Made by a program: the position numbers and the translations under genes
Source of the DNA: Angelakisella sp.
GTDB taxonomy: Bacteria; Bacillota; Clostridia; Oscillospirales; Ruminococcaceae
Length of the DNA: 38,214 bases
NCBI GenBank assembly: GCA_020024555.1
Contig: JAHHTQ010000018.1
Span: 1-38,214 of the forward strand
Direction of reading: 5' to 3'
Shown here: positions 16,196 to 26,151 of the stretch, in pieces
How the letters are laid out: each line of letters opens with the position of its first letter
How positions within the stretch are numbered: the first letter of the stretch is position 1
Notes under the pieces: model-generated
What the model saw: the letters and a program-made list of their open reading frames with translations, nothing else
What the model was told of the DNA's origin: nothing
Databases searched by the model: none

Positions 16196-17158
16196 TTAAA
16201 AATCAAAGTCATAAGCTGTTGTTTTTTTAGGTAAATCGTCACCCATACCCAGTCTTTCCAACAGTTCGTGAGCCGCATTATAGCCCAGTCTCTTTTGTCT
16301 GTTGTTCATAGCGGCAACTTCTATTATAATAGCAAGGTTTCTACCGGGTTTTATAGGTATAGTAAGACTTGGTATAGTCAGTCCCAATATATCTGTTGTT
16401 TCATCGTCCATACCCATTCTGTCATATACTTTCGATTGGTTCCATTGTTCAAGATTAATAACCATATCAATTTTTTCTGAAACCTTAACAGCGCCTATAC
16501 CAAATATTTTACGCACATTGATTATACCTATGCCACGTAGTTCCAAAAAGTGACGGATATTTTCCGGAGATGTGCCAACAAGTGTTTTATCACTTACACG
16601 TCTGATTTCAACCGCGTCATCGGCAATTAATCTGTGTCCGCGTTTTACAAGTTCTATTGCTGTTTCACTTTTTCCGACACCGCTGTCGCCAATCAGCAAA
16701 ACGCCTTCACCGTAAACTTCGACCAAAACTCCATGACGTGTTACACGTGGCGCAAGTTCGAGGTTTAAAAACGCATTAAGTGATGTTGCAAAGTTAGATG
16801 TTGGGGCATCAGTCAAAAGTATAGGTATATTGTACTGTTTTGCATACTCCATTAATTTTTCGTCAGGTTCTATACTTCTTGTAAAAATAATTGCGATAGG
16901 TTTCTTTGAAAAAAAAGTTTCAACTGCATGGTTTCTTTCTTCTCTTGTCATTTGTTCCAAGTACTCTGTCTCTGTTCTTCCGAAAATTTGTATACGGGTA
17001 TTGTCAAAATAATTAAAAAAACCTGCAAGTTGCAAACCGGGTCTGTTTATATCTACATTTGTTATAAGTATATCGCTTTCTGTATCAGGCATAAAAGCCG
17101 CTTTTAAATTCAGTTTTTCTATAATTTTATTTAAAGATACCGAAAAACTTATTCCCAT
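16196..17158 (-). CDS. hprK: HPr kinase/phosphorylase
   Basis: Phosphorylates and dephosphorylates HPr on Ser46 and so drives carbon catabolite repression through CcpA in Bacillota. The 320-residue product has a Walker A motif GDSGVGKS (157-164) in the C-terminal catalytic half, His142 in RHGVLVEVYG, and the family signature LELRGIGIINVRKIFG (205-220). ATG 17158 with GAGG about 8 bases upstream is the right start; longer in-frame forms upstream would add residues unlike the family. It is the first gene of the block, with its own strong promoter. Confidence 0.95.
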   Translation of the reverse strand: MGISFSVSLNKIIEKLNLKAAFMPDTESDILITNVDINRPGLQLAGFFNYFDNTRIQIFGRTETEYLEQMTREERNHAVETFFSKKPIAIIFTRSIEPDEKLMEYAKQYNIPILLTDAPTSNFATSLNAFLNLELAPRVTRHGVLVEVYGEGVLLIGDSGVGKSETAIELVKRGHRLIADDAVEIRRVSDKTLVGTSPENIRHFLELRGIGIINVRKIFGIGAVKVSEKIDMVINLEQWNQSKVYDRMGMDDETTDILGLTIPSLTIPIKPGRNLAIIIEVAAMNNRQKRLGYNAAHELLERLGMGDDLPKKTTAYDFDF

Positions 17159-17243
17159 AATAAAACCTCTTTTCATTATTAATCTTTTAAAATAAATATT
17201 TATGTAAAAATTTTTATAAATACAGTTGAATATCAATGTTTAT

Positions 17244-17272
17244 ATTATACACTAAAAAAATTTTCGTATCAA
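17244..17272 (-). promoter_or_regulatory. Promoter of hprK
   Basis: On the minus strand TTGATA and TATAAT are spaced exactly 17 bases, 86 bases upstream of the hprK start. The region 17273-17493 beyond it is very A/T-rich and shows no gene or strong hairpin. Confidence 0.75.
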
Positions 17273-17493
17273 TATTTTTTTATAATATTTACACTAAAAA
17301 TATTTAATATTTCACTAAATACAGTATTAATATAAAGTTAAACTTATATTTAATAAGTTTTCGCATACAAAGTACAATATAGAAATAACAAACAAGTAAA
17401 CTTACTAATAATATATAATACATAAATGTTTTGTAGAATAAATTAACAAAAATTATACACAAAAAGTTCGTATGCTTTTTGTATACTAAAATG

Positions 17494-17522
17494 TTGACTT
17501 TTTATATTTTTTATATTAATAT
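17494..17522 (+). promoter_or_regulatory. Promoter of the hemerythrin gene
   Basis: TTGACT and TAATAT are separated by 17 bases, about 48 bases upstream of the ATG at 17570. Confidence 0.6.
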
Positions 17523-17569
17523 TCTAATGAGAAATCGTAATCTCAAAAAATAACAAAAGGAGAAAGAAG

Positions 17570-17968
17570 ATGACATATCAATTAACAAAAGAATTGGAAA
17601 CAGGAAATTATATTATAGATAAAGAACATACAGAACTTTTTGATGCTGTAAACCAACTGTTAGACGCCTGCGCCCACGGTAAAGGACGCACAACAGTGAA
17701 CAGTACTTTAAAATTTCTGCTTGACTATGTAGATAAACATTTTGCTCATGAAAATCAGTTGCAAAAAGACAATAATTATCCTAATCAAGCCAACCACTAT
17801 CTGTTTCATGAGGAATATAAACGTAAATTACGTGATATAGCCGCTCAAATTGCATCACATGAACCTACGATTACAGATTTATCGCAATTAAATTCACATA
17901 TTGCGGTTCTGATTTCCCATATTAAAACCGAAGATAAAAAACTGGGAGCTTTTTTACATACAAAATAA
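17570..17968 (+). CDS. Bacteriohemerythrin
   Basis: A 132-residue four-helix di-iron oxygen-binding protein. All expected ligands are in register: His20, His57 with Glu61 (HFAHE), His76 and His80 (HYLFH), His117 and Asp122 (HIKTED). It is cytoplasmic with no extra domain, so it probably binds or buffers O2, or delivers it to a sensor, in an anaerobe. It has a strong ribosome site (AGGAG, 7 bases), its own promoter and a terminator, so it is a single-gene unit. The next gene is a signalling protein, but no shared transcript is evident. Confidence 0.93.
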   Translation: MTYQLTKELETGNYIIDKEHTELFDAVNQLLDACAHGKGRTTVNSTLKFLLDYVDKHFAHENQLQKDNNYPNQANHYLFHEEYKRKLRDIAAQIASHEPTITDLSQLNSHIAVLISHIKTEDKKLGAFLHTK

Positions 17969-18006
17969 AATATAAAATTATATACGCTGTGTATAAATTA
18001 TTTGAA

Positions 18007-18039
18007 CAAGAAATCTTTTATGGATTTCTTGTTTTTTTT
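18007..18039 (+). terminator. Terminator of the hemerythrin gene
   Basis: CAAGAAATC (18007-18015) pairs with GATTTCTTG (18023-18031), followed by eight T. A second A/T hairpin lies just after (about 18040-18072). Confidence 0.88.
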
Positions 18040-18063
18040 AATCAATAAAGACTATTTTATTTA

Positions 18064-18092
18064 TTGATTAAAACATATCATTATGTTATAAT
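18064..18092 (+). promoter_or_regulatory. Promoter of the diguanylate cyclase gene
   Basis: TTGATT and TATAAT have a 17-base spacer; the expected transcript start is about 80 bases before the ATG. Confidence 0.65.
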
Positions 18093-18178
18093 TTAAACAA
18101 GATATACCATAAAAACAAACAGTTTCCAATAATCAGTAAAACTAATATAAAGTTTACATAGGAGAATAAATATATTTT

Positions 18179-20422
18179 ATGAAAAAAATTGACTATAAAC
18201 ACATTTTCATTGTATTTACAACAGTTTTGTTATCAGTCATCTTAACAATATATGCGTTTGTTGATTTTAATAATTCCTTTCAAGACTATGAAGTCAAGGA
18301 TATGCAAAAAAGATTGAAAAATGCGGCAAGTAATAACGCGCAACAGGTTATGCAGCAAATTAAAATCAGAATTAACGCATTGGATAATTTGGCAAAACTT
18401 TTATCCGAAGAAAACTTAAACAATAATCAAATTTCTACTTTATTAAATTTACTGCGTGAATCTACCACATACGAAAATATAATATATTCCGCAATGGACG
18501 GAAAAGCTATTGATGCCAATAATAATACATATAATATTGCCGACAACGAATATTTTAAAAGAGCCAAAACAGAAAAGCTGATTATTTCCAAAATAATCAA
18601 ATTAAGCGAATATCCATACAATGATGTGCAAATAATTTCTATGCCTGTCAACCGTAACGGTAACATAATAGGTGTAGTATTGGGAATAGTCAGTGTTCAT
18701 CAGCTAACCAGTGAAATCGCAACACAATACACCGATTCTAACTACATACAGATTATTGACTCCACCGGAAACTACATTTCACTTACAAATCAAGACAGCA
18801 ATGCTAAAATACATAAAAACATTTGGGAAGAATTTCAGGAATATGAATTTATAGAAAATAATGTATATCAAATCAGTTCCGATATACTGAATTATCGTTC
18901 CGGATACTTGGAGTTTTCATATAACAATAAATCCAGTATATCGTACTACACTCCGCTCGGTATAGAAAATTGGTATATATTTTCGACAACTTATAAAAAA
19001 AATATTGATGACTACATAAGTATTATCACAAACTATGTATACAAACTGTTTGCATTGATTTTAATATCATTTTTACTCGAACTTTTCCTATTCTTGTATT
19101 TAAACAAACGTTCCAATAAAGCGCTTGTAAAAGCACATCAGGAAACAAGAAAAAATGAAGAACTATTGGAAATAGCAATAGCGGAATCAAACAATATTTA
19201 TTTTGAATATAATCAAAATGAAAAAACAATAGTATTTAAAGGTAAATTACCGTATTTTCAGAATGAAGACATTTTATACAATGTTCCGAACTCTATGCTT
19301 GATAAAAATGTTCTTAACGAAAATTCTTGGGAAGATTGTCAAAATCTTTTTGAAGAAATAAAAGAAAATCCGTCAGTATCTAAGAATATGAAATTCATCA
19401 TAGATAAAAAAGAATATTGGTATAAAGTTACACTGAAAAACTTATATACAAAAAACAATGAAATCATCAATACTATCGGACTTATGCAAAATATAGACGA
19501 ACAATATCAGCAAAAACTGGCACTTGAAGAAAAAGCGCATATTCAGGAAAAATTAATCGCAAATGCCTTGATGACTTGTAAAATAAACCTTAAACAACAA
19601 ATTGTAGAGGATATAGACGGCGTAAATCTTGATAATCCAATGAAATATAGCGAATATTTGAAAAAATATATTCTTGACAAAATAGTTGATAACGATCACA
19701 AAGCAATATTTTCAAATATATCACTGTCATATTTACAAAAAGAATACAATGCAGGAAAAGATATGATTGAAACAACCTTTAAAATGAAATTTAACGGTGA
19801 GGCTATATGGGTGTCCTGCATATATTATATTTTATCAAAAGAAAATCAAGAGAATTTATATGCAATGATGATATTAAGTGATATCAATGAACAAAAATGC
19901 AAGGAATTACAATTAACACAGCTTGCCGAGAGAGACGGTTTGACAGGGTTGTTAAATGCTGAAACTATGAAAAAGAAAGTAAACGACCATTTACTTTCCA
20001 CACAGTCACTTGACAACTTTAATATTCTGATTTTATTGGATTTAGATAACTTTAAGGCAGTTAATGACACATTCGGACATCTATACGGAGACAATGTACT
20101 AAAAGATGTTGCAAATGTTTTGAGCAAGAATTTCAGAAGTGAAGATTTTGTTGCTCGTCTCGGCGGTGACGAATTTGTTGTTATGTTAATTGGTGTCAAC
20201 AATTTAACTGATGTTGAAAGTGTATATCAAGAACTGGTAAAAGACCTGAATATTATTTATACAAAAGACAATAAAACGGTAAAAATTTCCGCTTCGCTTG
20301 GTATCGCCATTGCACCAATACACGGTAATACATTTAACGAACTATACGAAAAAGCTGATTTAATGCTATATGAAATAAAGCGAAACAGCAAGTGCGGTTA
20401 TAAAGTATATGATTTAATTTAA
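18179..20422 (+). CDS. Membrane diguanylate cyclase with extracellular Cache and PAS-like regions
   Basis: Makes cyclic di-GMP from GTP under control of an external signal. The 747-residue protein has TM1 near residues 9-28, an extracellular Cache-type region to about 280 (SAMDGKAIDANNNTYNIADNEYF, GVVLGIVSVHQL), and TM2 near 286-308 (LFALILISFLLELFLFLYL). Two PAS-like segments follow (about 320-570). The GGDEF domain begins ERDGLTGLLN. The active motif GGDEF is intact at 662-666. The inhibitory-site motif RSED lies at 653-656, exactly five residues upstream, so product feedback is likely. AGGAG lies about 14 bases before the ATG, longer than usual. No EAL or HD-GYP domain. Confidence 0.92.
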   Translation: MKKIDYKHIFIVFTTVLLSVILTIYAFVDFNNSFQDYEVKDMQKRLKNAASNNAQQVMQQIKIRINALDNLAKLLSEENLNNNQISTLLNLLRESTTYENIIYSAMDGKAIDANNNTYNIADNEYFKRAKTEKLIISKIIKLSEYPYNDVQIISMPVNRNGNIIGVVLGIVSVHQLTSEIATQYTDSNYIQIIDSTGNYISLTNQDSNAKIHKNIWEEFQEYEFIENNVYQISSDILNYRSGYLEFSYNNKSSISYYTPLGIENWYIFSTTYKKNIDDYISIITNYVYKLFALILISFLLELFLFLYLNKRSNKALVKAHQETRKNEELLEIAIAESNNIYFEYNQNEKTIVFKGKLPYFQNEDILYNVPNSMLDKNVLNENSWEDCQNLFEEIKENPSVSKNMKFIIDKKEYWYKVTLKNLYTKNNEIINTIGLMQNIDEQYQQKLALEEKAHIQEKLIANALMTCKINLKQQIVEDIDGVNLDNPMKYSEYLKKYILDKIVDNDHKAIFSNISLSYLQKEYNAGKDMIETTFKMKFNGEAIWVSCIYYILSKENQENLYAMMILSDINEQKCKELQLTQLAERDGLTGLLNAETMKKKVNDHLLSTQSLDNFNILILLDLDNFKAVNDTFGHLYGDNVLKDVANVLSKNFRSEDFVARLGGDEFVVMLIGVNNLTDVESVYQELVKDLNIIYTKDNKTVKISASLGIAIAPIHGNTFNELYEKADLMLYEIKRNSKCGYKVYDLI

Positions 20423-20483
20423 ATATAAAAATTCTGCGGTTAAACATCAAAGAGTTTTTTATAATAAAGTCAAATATCAATTT

Positions 20484-20514
20484 TTGCAGCGAAGAATTTT
20501 TCTTGTATTATAAT
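20484..20514 (+). promoter_or_regulatory. Possible promoter of the unknown gene at 20555
   Basis: TTGCAG is followed by TATTAT with a 16-base spacer, or by the overlapping TATAAT with 19. The region lies within the 132-base gap after the diguanylate cyclase gene. Confidence 0.4.
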
Positions 20515-20554
20515 TAAATCAAAAATTTTAATAAAATAAGGAGAATTATTATTT

Positions 20555-21388
20555 ATGGAAATTCAACTGATACCATTTGACTCAGAACTGTGGGATATTT
20601 TCAGAGGCGCATACGGTAATGTTTGTGAAGAAGTAGAAATTATAATGAATAAAAAAAATTCTATTCCTGTTCAAGAAAAATTAAGAAGACTGGATACGAA
20701 AGAAAAAAACGACTATGAAATAGCTTTTGACAATCTTTGCGAAAACCTGACACATCAAATGACATTTTATGATGCAAACTATATTGTATTCCCATATCTC
20801 TTGAAATTATTGATACAAAAGGAAAATGAAAACGATTTTGATTGGCAACTCAAACTTATTACAGAGATGGGTATGTGCCTTGCAACAGATATATATGAGA
20901 ATAATTTTAACGATGAATACTTAGAAATTACCGAAAACTACTATAATTGCGTATCTGTTTTTCAAGAAAAAACAAAAGCTTTTCTTAAAGAACATTTTGA
21001 AGAAATCAAGAATTTGGAAAACTATAAAAAAAATGAATTTGTTACTGCGTTAATGGCAATTTTGGGTGACAGAAAACTTGCGTATATTTTAGTTTTAAAC
21101 TATTGGGAAGAAGTTTATTATTTATGTGATAAATGCGGATATTGTGATGAGGATAGCAGCTTCGAAGACAAAGAGTTTACTTCTAAAATTACACTTCCAA
21201 AAGAAACTGAGTGGGACGGAAAAAGCTATAACGATATATATACTTGGTATACTAACCTCTTAAAACAACTTGGGGCAGAAAATGAGGTAAATTATATTGC
21301 CTATCTTTTCGGAACATACTCTTGTCCCGAATGTAACAACACAAAAACATTACTTGAATTTATGATGAATTATTATTTTGAGGAATAA
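20555..21388 (+). CDS. Unknown helical protein with a four-cysteine (zinc-type) pair
   Basis: A 277-residue cytoplasmic protein that I do not recognise. It is rich in helices and acidic residues (for example FLKEHFEEIKNLENYKK), with no signal peptide or membrane segment. Two CxxC pairs, Cys191/Cys194 (CDKC, with Cys197 nearby) and Cys257/Cys260 (CPEC), probably form one zinc site. The general look (helical, acidic, stand-alone) is like that of immunity or SMI1-neighbour proteins of polymorphic toxin systems, but no toxin gene is visible nearby and this is only a guess. The ribosome site AAGGAG lies about 11 bases before the ATG. Confidence 0.6.
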   Translation: MEIQLIPFDSELWDIFRGAYGNVCEEVEIIMNKKNSIPVQEKLRRLDTKEKNDYEIAFDNLCENLTHQMTFYDANYIVFPYLLKLLIQKENENDFDWQLKLITEMGMCLATDIYENNFNDEYLEITENYYNCVSVFQEKTKAFLKEHFEEIKNLENYKKNEFVTALMAILGDRKLAYILVLNYWEEVYYLCDKCGYCDEDSSFEDKEFTSKITLPKETEWDGKSYNDIYTWYTNLLKQLGAENEVNYIAYLFGTYSCPECNNTKTLLEFMMNYYFEE

Positions 21389-21528
21389 AAAATCAAAACC
21401 TATTCTATTAATGACTAACTTCGATAAAAACTGACATAGAAAAAAGAAAAACTATTGTAAGGAATATTTTTGAACTATCCGTACAAATTGTGGCAGTTAA
21501 ATTATCTATAAAATTATATTTTATTACA

Positions 21529-21567
21529 AAAGGCTTGATATCTGAAAATTACAGATATCAAGCCTTT
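21529..21567 (-). terminator. Terminator of the chondroitin operon (after the sulfatase)
   Basis: A perfect 16-base stem (21529-21544 with 21552-21567) has a 7-base loop. On the minus strand it is followed by TTTTG and A/T-rich sequence. It lies just after the sulfatase stop and would end the long minus-strand operon. Confidence 0.8.
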
Positions 21568-21573
21568 CTAAAA

Positions 21574-23064
21574 TCAATTGTTCAAACTTCTCTTGTAGTC
21601 ATCATCTTTAACATCATAAACAAAATGAATATCAGTATCAAAGCTGTCCTCCAAGTAACAGTAATTTTTTTGTCCGCCACCCGATGTATGAATAGCTTTA
21701 CCTGAAAATTTTTCTACCGAATATTTTTTGAACCATTCGGCTTCTTTTGTTCTAAATTCATTTACAGTATCACGATATTTTGGTGAATTTATTACATTAT
21801 AACATTCCTCCGGATCTGTTGTTAAATCATAAAATATTTCTTCACCATTTTTGTAATTTTTGATATATTTATACTTTGTGTCTCTGAACATATGTATTAT
21901 CGCGTATTCGTCAAAAATCGCAACATCGCTTCCGCTCTCTTTATTATTTATAAGTTCTTTATAAAAACTTTTACCCGGTTGGAGTTCATTGTTTGTATAT
22001 TCAATTTCTGCTATCTCCAAAATTGTTTGATACAAATCATAATGAGAGTGCAAAGATTTATTTACATAACCTTCTCTATCTATAAATGGGGCTTTGATAA
22101 TAAATGGCACTTTTACTGATTCATCATACATATTTGGAGGATATGTGCCGTTACCTTTTCCCCATACTCCATGATGTCCCATATTCATACCGTTATCAGA
22201 CGTAAAAATAATAACCGTGTTTTCATATAAATCTAGTTGTTTTAATTTTTCAATAACTCTGCCTATGTTATAGTCCATTGATGTTATTGCCGCAAAATAG
22301 CCACGCAAGTTATTGTCCCTTTCTTCTCTTGATTTTGGTACAAAAGAATGATTCATTTGATTTATATTATAGTGCAAATTCGGAACGGACTTAAATTGAC
22401 AATTTCTGTACAAGTCCAAATATGGTTTTGGGTGATTTTCCTCATTCCATGGACTATGTGGCGCTGTATAGTGTAAACTTAGATAAAACGGGTCTGCGCC
22501 TTTACTGAAATCCTCTATATATTCAAGAGCCTTATCTGTTATAATATCTGTTATGTATTTTCCGTCATTTGTCCTAAATTCATTGTTCTCTACCGTTTCA
22601 CAGTGGTAATAATGACTGCCGCCCGTTGGAATGGTAAACCATTTTTCAAAACCTTTTCTCTGTTGCGGATTGTCGCCCAAGTGCCACTTACCACTTAATC
22701 CACATCTGTAACCATTTTCAGCAAGATGTTCTATATATGTTTTTTTGCCTGCAAGATAATCTATCGCCACATCGTCTTTTCTAAAATGAGGTTGTCCCTC
22801 CATATATGGATAATCAGCAGTAGTCAAATTTCCTCCATCTATCCAATCATGTACACCGTGCGCTGACGGAATTTCACCTGTAACAATAGATGCGCGTGCC
22901 GGAGAACAAACAGGGCTTGCACAAAAAAAGTTCTCATAACGCACACCTTCTTGACTAAGTAAATCAAGATTCGGTGTAAATATATCATCATTTCCGGCGC
23001 ATCGCATTGACCATGCACCTTGGTCATCTGACAATATAAAAAGTATATTCATTTTTTTGTTCAT
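21574..23064 (-). CDS. Cys-type sulfatase (family S1), cytoplasmic
   Basis: Hydrolyses sulfate esters, here probably on chondroitin or dermatan sulfate oligosaccharides. The 496-residue product has the formylglycine motif CSPAR (Cys53) followed by ASIVTGEIPSAHG, metal-binding Asp13 and Asp14 in FILSDDQG, GKWHLGD, and TSDNGMNMGHHGVWGKG near the second half. Activity needs a formylglycine-generating enzyme (anSME in anaerobes), which is not in the window. No signal peptide precedes MNILFILSDDQ. ATG 23064 follows AGAAGG and is chosen over an upstream TTG. It is the last gene of the operon, 72 bases after the lyase gene. The exact sulfate position (2-, 4- or 6-O) cannot be assigned. Confidence 0.9.
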   Translation of the reverse strand: MNKKMNILFILSDDQGAWSMRCAGNDDIFTPNLDLLSQEGVRYENFFCASPVCSPARASIVTGEIPSAHGVHDWIDGGNLTTADYPYMEGQPHFRKDDVAIDYLAGKKTYIEHLAENGYRCGLSGKWHLGDNPQQRKGFEKWFTIPTGGSHYYHCETVENNEFRTNDGKYITDIITDKALEYIEDFSKGADPFYLSLHYTAPHSPWNEENHPKPYLDLYRNCQFKSVPNLHYNINQMNHSFVPKSREERDNNLRGYFAAITSMDYNIGRVIEKLKQLDLYENTVIIFTSDNGMNMGHHGVWGKGNGTYPPNMYDESVKVPFIIKAPFIDREGYVNKSLHSHYDLYQTILEIAEIEYTNNELQPGKSFYKELINNKESGSDVAIFDEYAIIHMFRDTKYKYIKNYKNGEEIFYDLTTDPEECYNVINSPKYRDTVNEFRTKEAEWFKKYSVEKFSGKAIHTSGGGQKNYCYLEDSFDTDIHFVYDVKDDDYKRSLNN

Positions 23065-23084
23065 AAAAATGCCTTCTTTCAAGT

Positions 23085-23123
23085 AAGGCTATAATTACAA
23101 AAATGTCTTGCAATTATAGCCTT
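23085..23123 (-). other. Stem-loop between the lyase and sulfatase genes
   Basis: AAGGCTATAATT (23085-23096) pairs perfectly with AATTATAGCCTT (23112-23123). No T-run follows on the minus strand, so it is more likely an mRNA stability or processing element than a terminator. Confidence 0.5.
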
Positions 23124-23136
23124 GGTTTTTATTTCA

Positions 23137-26100
23137 TTAAAGTTTATAGAGTCTTAATTGATATGTTAAACCATCAGTAGAAACAACAGAAACAATCGTT
23201 TTCCCATCTTGTACTTCAAGCTTTACAGTACTGTTATTTGTATCCTTTAATGACCATTTGCCACTCAACGAAACAGATATTGTTTTTGGTATTGAGTATT
23301 TTTTCAACCATTTCCTTGAATATAGACTAACTTCTTTTTGCACTCCGTTTTCGTCAACTTGGTCTTCTTCCTGTCCTTCGTAAAGTCTCAAATCAGGATC
23401 ACAAATACTTAATACAAGGTCTTTGCCTGTTTCTTTTTCCATAACAAGCATTGGTGTCGATACGCTGATAACATTTGCATAATTTGTATTTACTTCATTA
23501 TTCCAAAATACATAAGCATAAGTATTGCTTTCAATATCATACACACAGTGTAAATCATTTGTCTTTTCGCAAACTCTGTAAATTTTTTCCATATCCGCTT
23601 GACTTGGCAGAACTTCGCTTCTTTCTTGTGAAGGGAATATACAATACTCATAGCTTGCATCTTTTGGCATTGCTCCATGTTCAATCAATGCCTTTGCAAA
23701 TAGATTAGATGTCTTTTTACCTGTATTTTGGTCAAAAGATGTTTGCAAAAGTCTTGTAACTGTAACCTTTTGATTATTTGGAATATAATAAGCATTTCTA
23801 CAATTATCGTATATATAGTTTGCATTCTCAAAAGTTTCACTGTAATTCAGAGCCACTTTTTTATTGTTATTTATATATATGGCGTCATCGTCATGTAGCA
23901 AAAAGTTTTGGAAAAGTGTTGTATATGTGTTACCTTTGCTGTTCTCGTTTTCTATTCCTGTACCTATACAAATTATCTTATTATTAAAGAAAAAATATGA
24001 TTTATTCGCTCTTTGCGTAGCGTCATATTTTGCGTGAGAATGAAGTTTCATTGCAAACACACCGTTTTCGCAGTCAATATTAGCTCCGCCTACAAATCTC
24101 TCATCTGAAATAAGCATTTCTTCAAAGCCACTGAATCTGTCAACATTGCAAACATTGGAACGCATTTCGTTTAGTGGTAAGGCAACTGTTGTTGTACCCG
24201 GCCAAAAGTTCCAATCCCAGCCCTCTTGAACATATCCGCTGTGTTTATTGTCAATTATATCACCATTGCCTAGTATTTGCAAATTACCATAAGCGATATA
24301 TCTGCCATATAGATTATTTGCAACATAAGTTTCGTTGCCCCATATATATCTGCTGTGTCCGCAAACACTTGCAAGCCACTCACCACGTCTGTGTAAGGAA
24401 GCACAACCATAACTTAATGCAATGTTTCCGTTTGGTGTTTGTTCCGGGACATATCCTTCTTTTATAAATCTATCGGCGCGTGGAAAATTAGTATGCTTGG
24501 CTAAACGCAGAAGTACGGCAACCATTTTATTGTCATACTTAGCGTCACTGCTCAGTTCACCTGCAAGTGACATATAGTAGAATGGTTCAAGCGTACTTAT
24601 TGAACCTCTGTCACCATCTCCGACAGGGTGTCTTGCGGACATAGCGACAGGCCACACAAAGTGATTACAATAAAAACGCATCATAAACAATGCTTTTCTA
24701 AGCAAATTATGAGAAACATCATCAAGAGCATATTTTGTTTTGCTAAGCATATATACAACGGGTGTAATTCCGCTAAACCCACCCAAAGTATACGCAGGAT
24801 AGTGTTTTGCATGGTGGAATGTCGAACCGTCTACTTTTAGTGGACCTTCCAGTCCAGGAGCAGGATTTAGTGATATATCCAGCCAATTTTTTATCTTTTG
24901 CAGTAACACGTCCTTTTTGCAGATGTTTTCTTCTGTCAAAACAGAAATTATCATACCAAACAAGAGCGTGTTGAATACGTCTAAGCTTTCGCCAATAAGT
25001 TCTTCGTTAGGTTTCAAAATTCTTCCGACACCTGAATACCATTTAACAATGTCACTTACTTTTTGAAGTAATCCGTTTTTCTTCAATGGTTCTCTCATTA
25101 AATATATCGAATTATAATATGTACGCATAGGATAGCCCAAATGATGTACTGTTCCCATTCCGCTGCCATTATTCCAACCTTGGTCTATCAAATGCAGCAT
25201 AACATTAATGTACATATCCTCTATTATTTTCTTTTGTGTGTCTGTTGCCACTTGCCACATATATGCTGCTTCCAACAGCCATTTCCCACAAAATATAATA
25301 TCTATTGCATTTGTAAGTTGTCGAAGTTCTTCTTTGTTTTCGCTTGGATACGCTTCTTCATGATAACTGGAATTTATGGTAACTCCTGTTAAGATACCAT
25401 TTTCTTTTTTTATTTTAAACAGATTATAGTCTGCTTTCAGGTCATCAATATCTTCCCATGTAAGCAAAGTATTGCTTTTTAACGGATAAGTACTATGCTC
25501 CATTAAGACACTTTCAAATCTGTCTTCCAAAACTTTAAATATTACTTTATCTTCATCTGATATCGAAAAGTCTTTAATACTGTTTATCTGCTCGTCATAT
25601 AACTCAGAAAATAAACAAAGACTCATCCAATGACTGTTTACAGCTGTATCAGCGCCTTTATTTACAAACGGTACTTGTCTGTCACGGACGTGGTGACGGG
25701 CATCAATTTTTACCATAGGTATAATTTGGTCTATATATATCGTATGGTCTGTTTCGGTATTCAAAGTAAATACCAATTTATCCATATTTTCAACAGGTTT
25801 TCCCTGCATATTTTCAAAAGGAACCCATACGGTACGCCAACCGGTAAAATTCATTTCCATTTCAAAAAAGCATTGTTCTTCCCCATTTTTATAAAAAGCA
25901 ATATTCAGTTTTTCTTTTATTGGTTTTTCTTGATATATCCAAAATACAAAGCTTGAAATTGCCTTTGAGATGGCATTGGGATTATATTCTTCAAAATTTA
26001 TTTCAGTATCAATTTCCAAAACGCTTGTTTTTGTTATATTCCATTCCAGCGAACTTTTACCGTCTTTGTAATGTTTGGTTGAAATATTAATCTTACCGTT

Positions 26101-26151
26101 CGATGATATATTTTGTGGTATACCATTTTCAAAACTATATATTCTACTCAT
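23137..26151 (-). CDS. Chondroitin ABC-type lyase, polysaccharide lyase family 8
   Basis: Cleaves chondroitin, dermatan sulfate and possibly hyaluronan by beta-elimination, giving 4,5-unsaturated uronyl ends. The 1004-residue protein follows Proteus vulgaris chondroitinase ABC throughout. An N-terminal carbohydrate-binding-like domain has HYKDGKSSLEWN and MNFTGWRTVWVPF. A helical catalytic domain has DGSTFHHAKHYPAY, SARHPVGD and WGNETYVANNLYGRY. The C-terminal beta domains have GYVQEGWDWNFWPGTTTVAL and MPKDASYEYCIFP. By motif alignment the catalytic residues are His447, Tyr454, Arg507 and Glu607, all present. Unlike most family members it has no signal peptide (MSRIYSFENGIP), so it should act inside the cell. 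The start overlaps the regulator stop by 8 bases. Confidence 0.92.
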   Translation of the reverse strand: MSRIYSFENGIPQNISSNGKINISTKHYKDGKSSLEWNITKTSVLEIDTEINFEEYNPNAISKAISSFVFWIYQEKPIKEKLNIAFYKNGEEQCFFEMEMNFTGWRTVWVPFENMQGKPVENMDKLVFTLNTETDHTIYIDQIIPMVKIDARHHVRDRQVPFVNKGADTAVNSHWMSLCLFSELYDEQINSIKDFSISDEDKVIFKVLEDRFESVLMEHSTYPLKSNTLLTWEDIDDLKADYNLFKIKKENGILTGVTINSSYHEEAYPSENKEELRQLTNAIDIIFCGKWLLEAAYMWQVATDTQKKIIEDMYINVMLHLIDQGWNNGSGMGTVHHLGYPMRTYYNSIYLMREPLKKNGLLQKVSDIVKWYSGVGRILKPNEELIGESLDVFNTLLFGMIISVLTEENICKKDVLLQKIKNWLDISLNPAPGLEGPLKVDGSTFHHAKHYPAYTLGGFSGITPVVYMLSKTKYALDDVSHNLLRKALFMMRFYCNHFVWPVAMSARHPVGDGDRGSISTLEPFYYMSLAGELSSDAKYDNKMVAVLLRLAKHTNFPRADRFIKEGYVPEQTPNGNIALSYGCASLHRRGEWLASVCGHSRYIWGNETYVANNLYGRYIAYGNLQILGNGDIIDNKHSGYVQEGWDWNFWPGTTTVALPLNEMRSNVCNVDRFSGFEEMLISDERFVGGANIDCENGVFAMKLHSHAKYDATQRANKSYFFFNNKIICIGTGIENENSKGNTYTTLFQNFLLHDDDAIYINNNKKVALNYSETFENANYIYDNCRNAYYIPNNQKVTVTRLLQTSFDQNTGKKTSNLFAKALIEHGAMPKDASYEYCIFPSQERSEVLPSQADMEKIYRVCEKTNDLHCVYDIESNTYAYVFWNNEVNTNYANVISVSTPMLVMEKETGKDLVLSICDPDLRLYEGQEEDQVDENGVQKEVSLYSRKWLKKYSIPKTISVSLSGKWSLKDTNNSTVKLEVQDGKTIVSVVSTDGLTYQLRLYKL

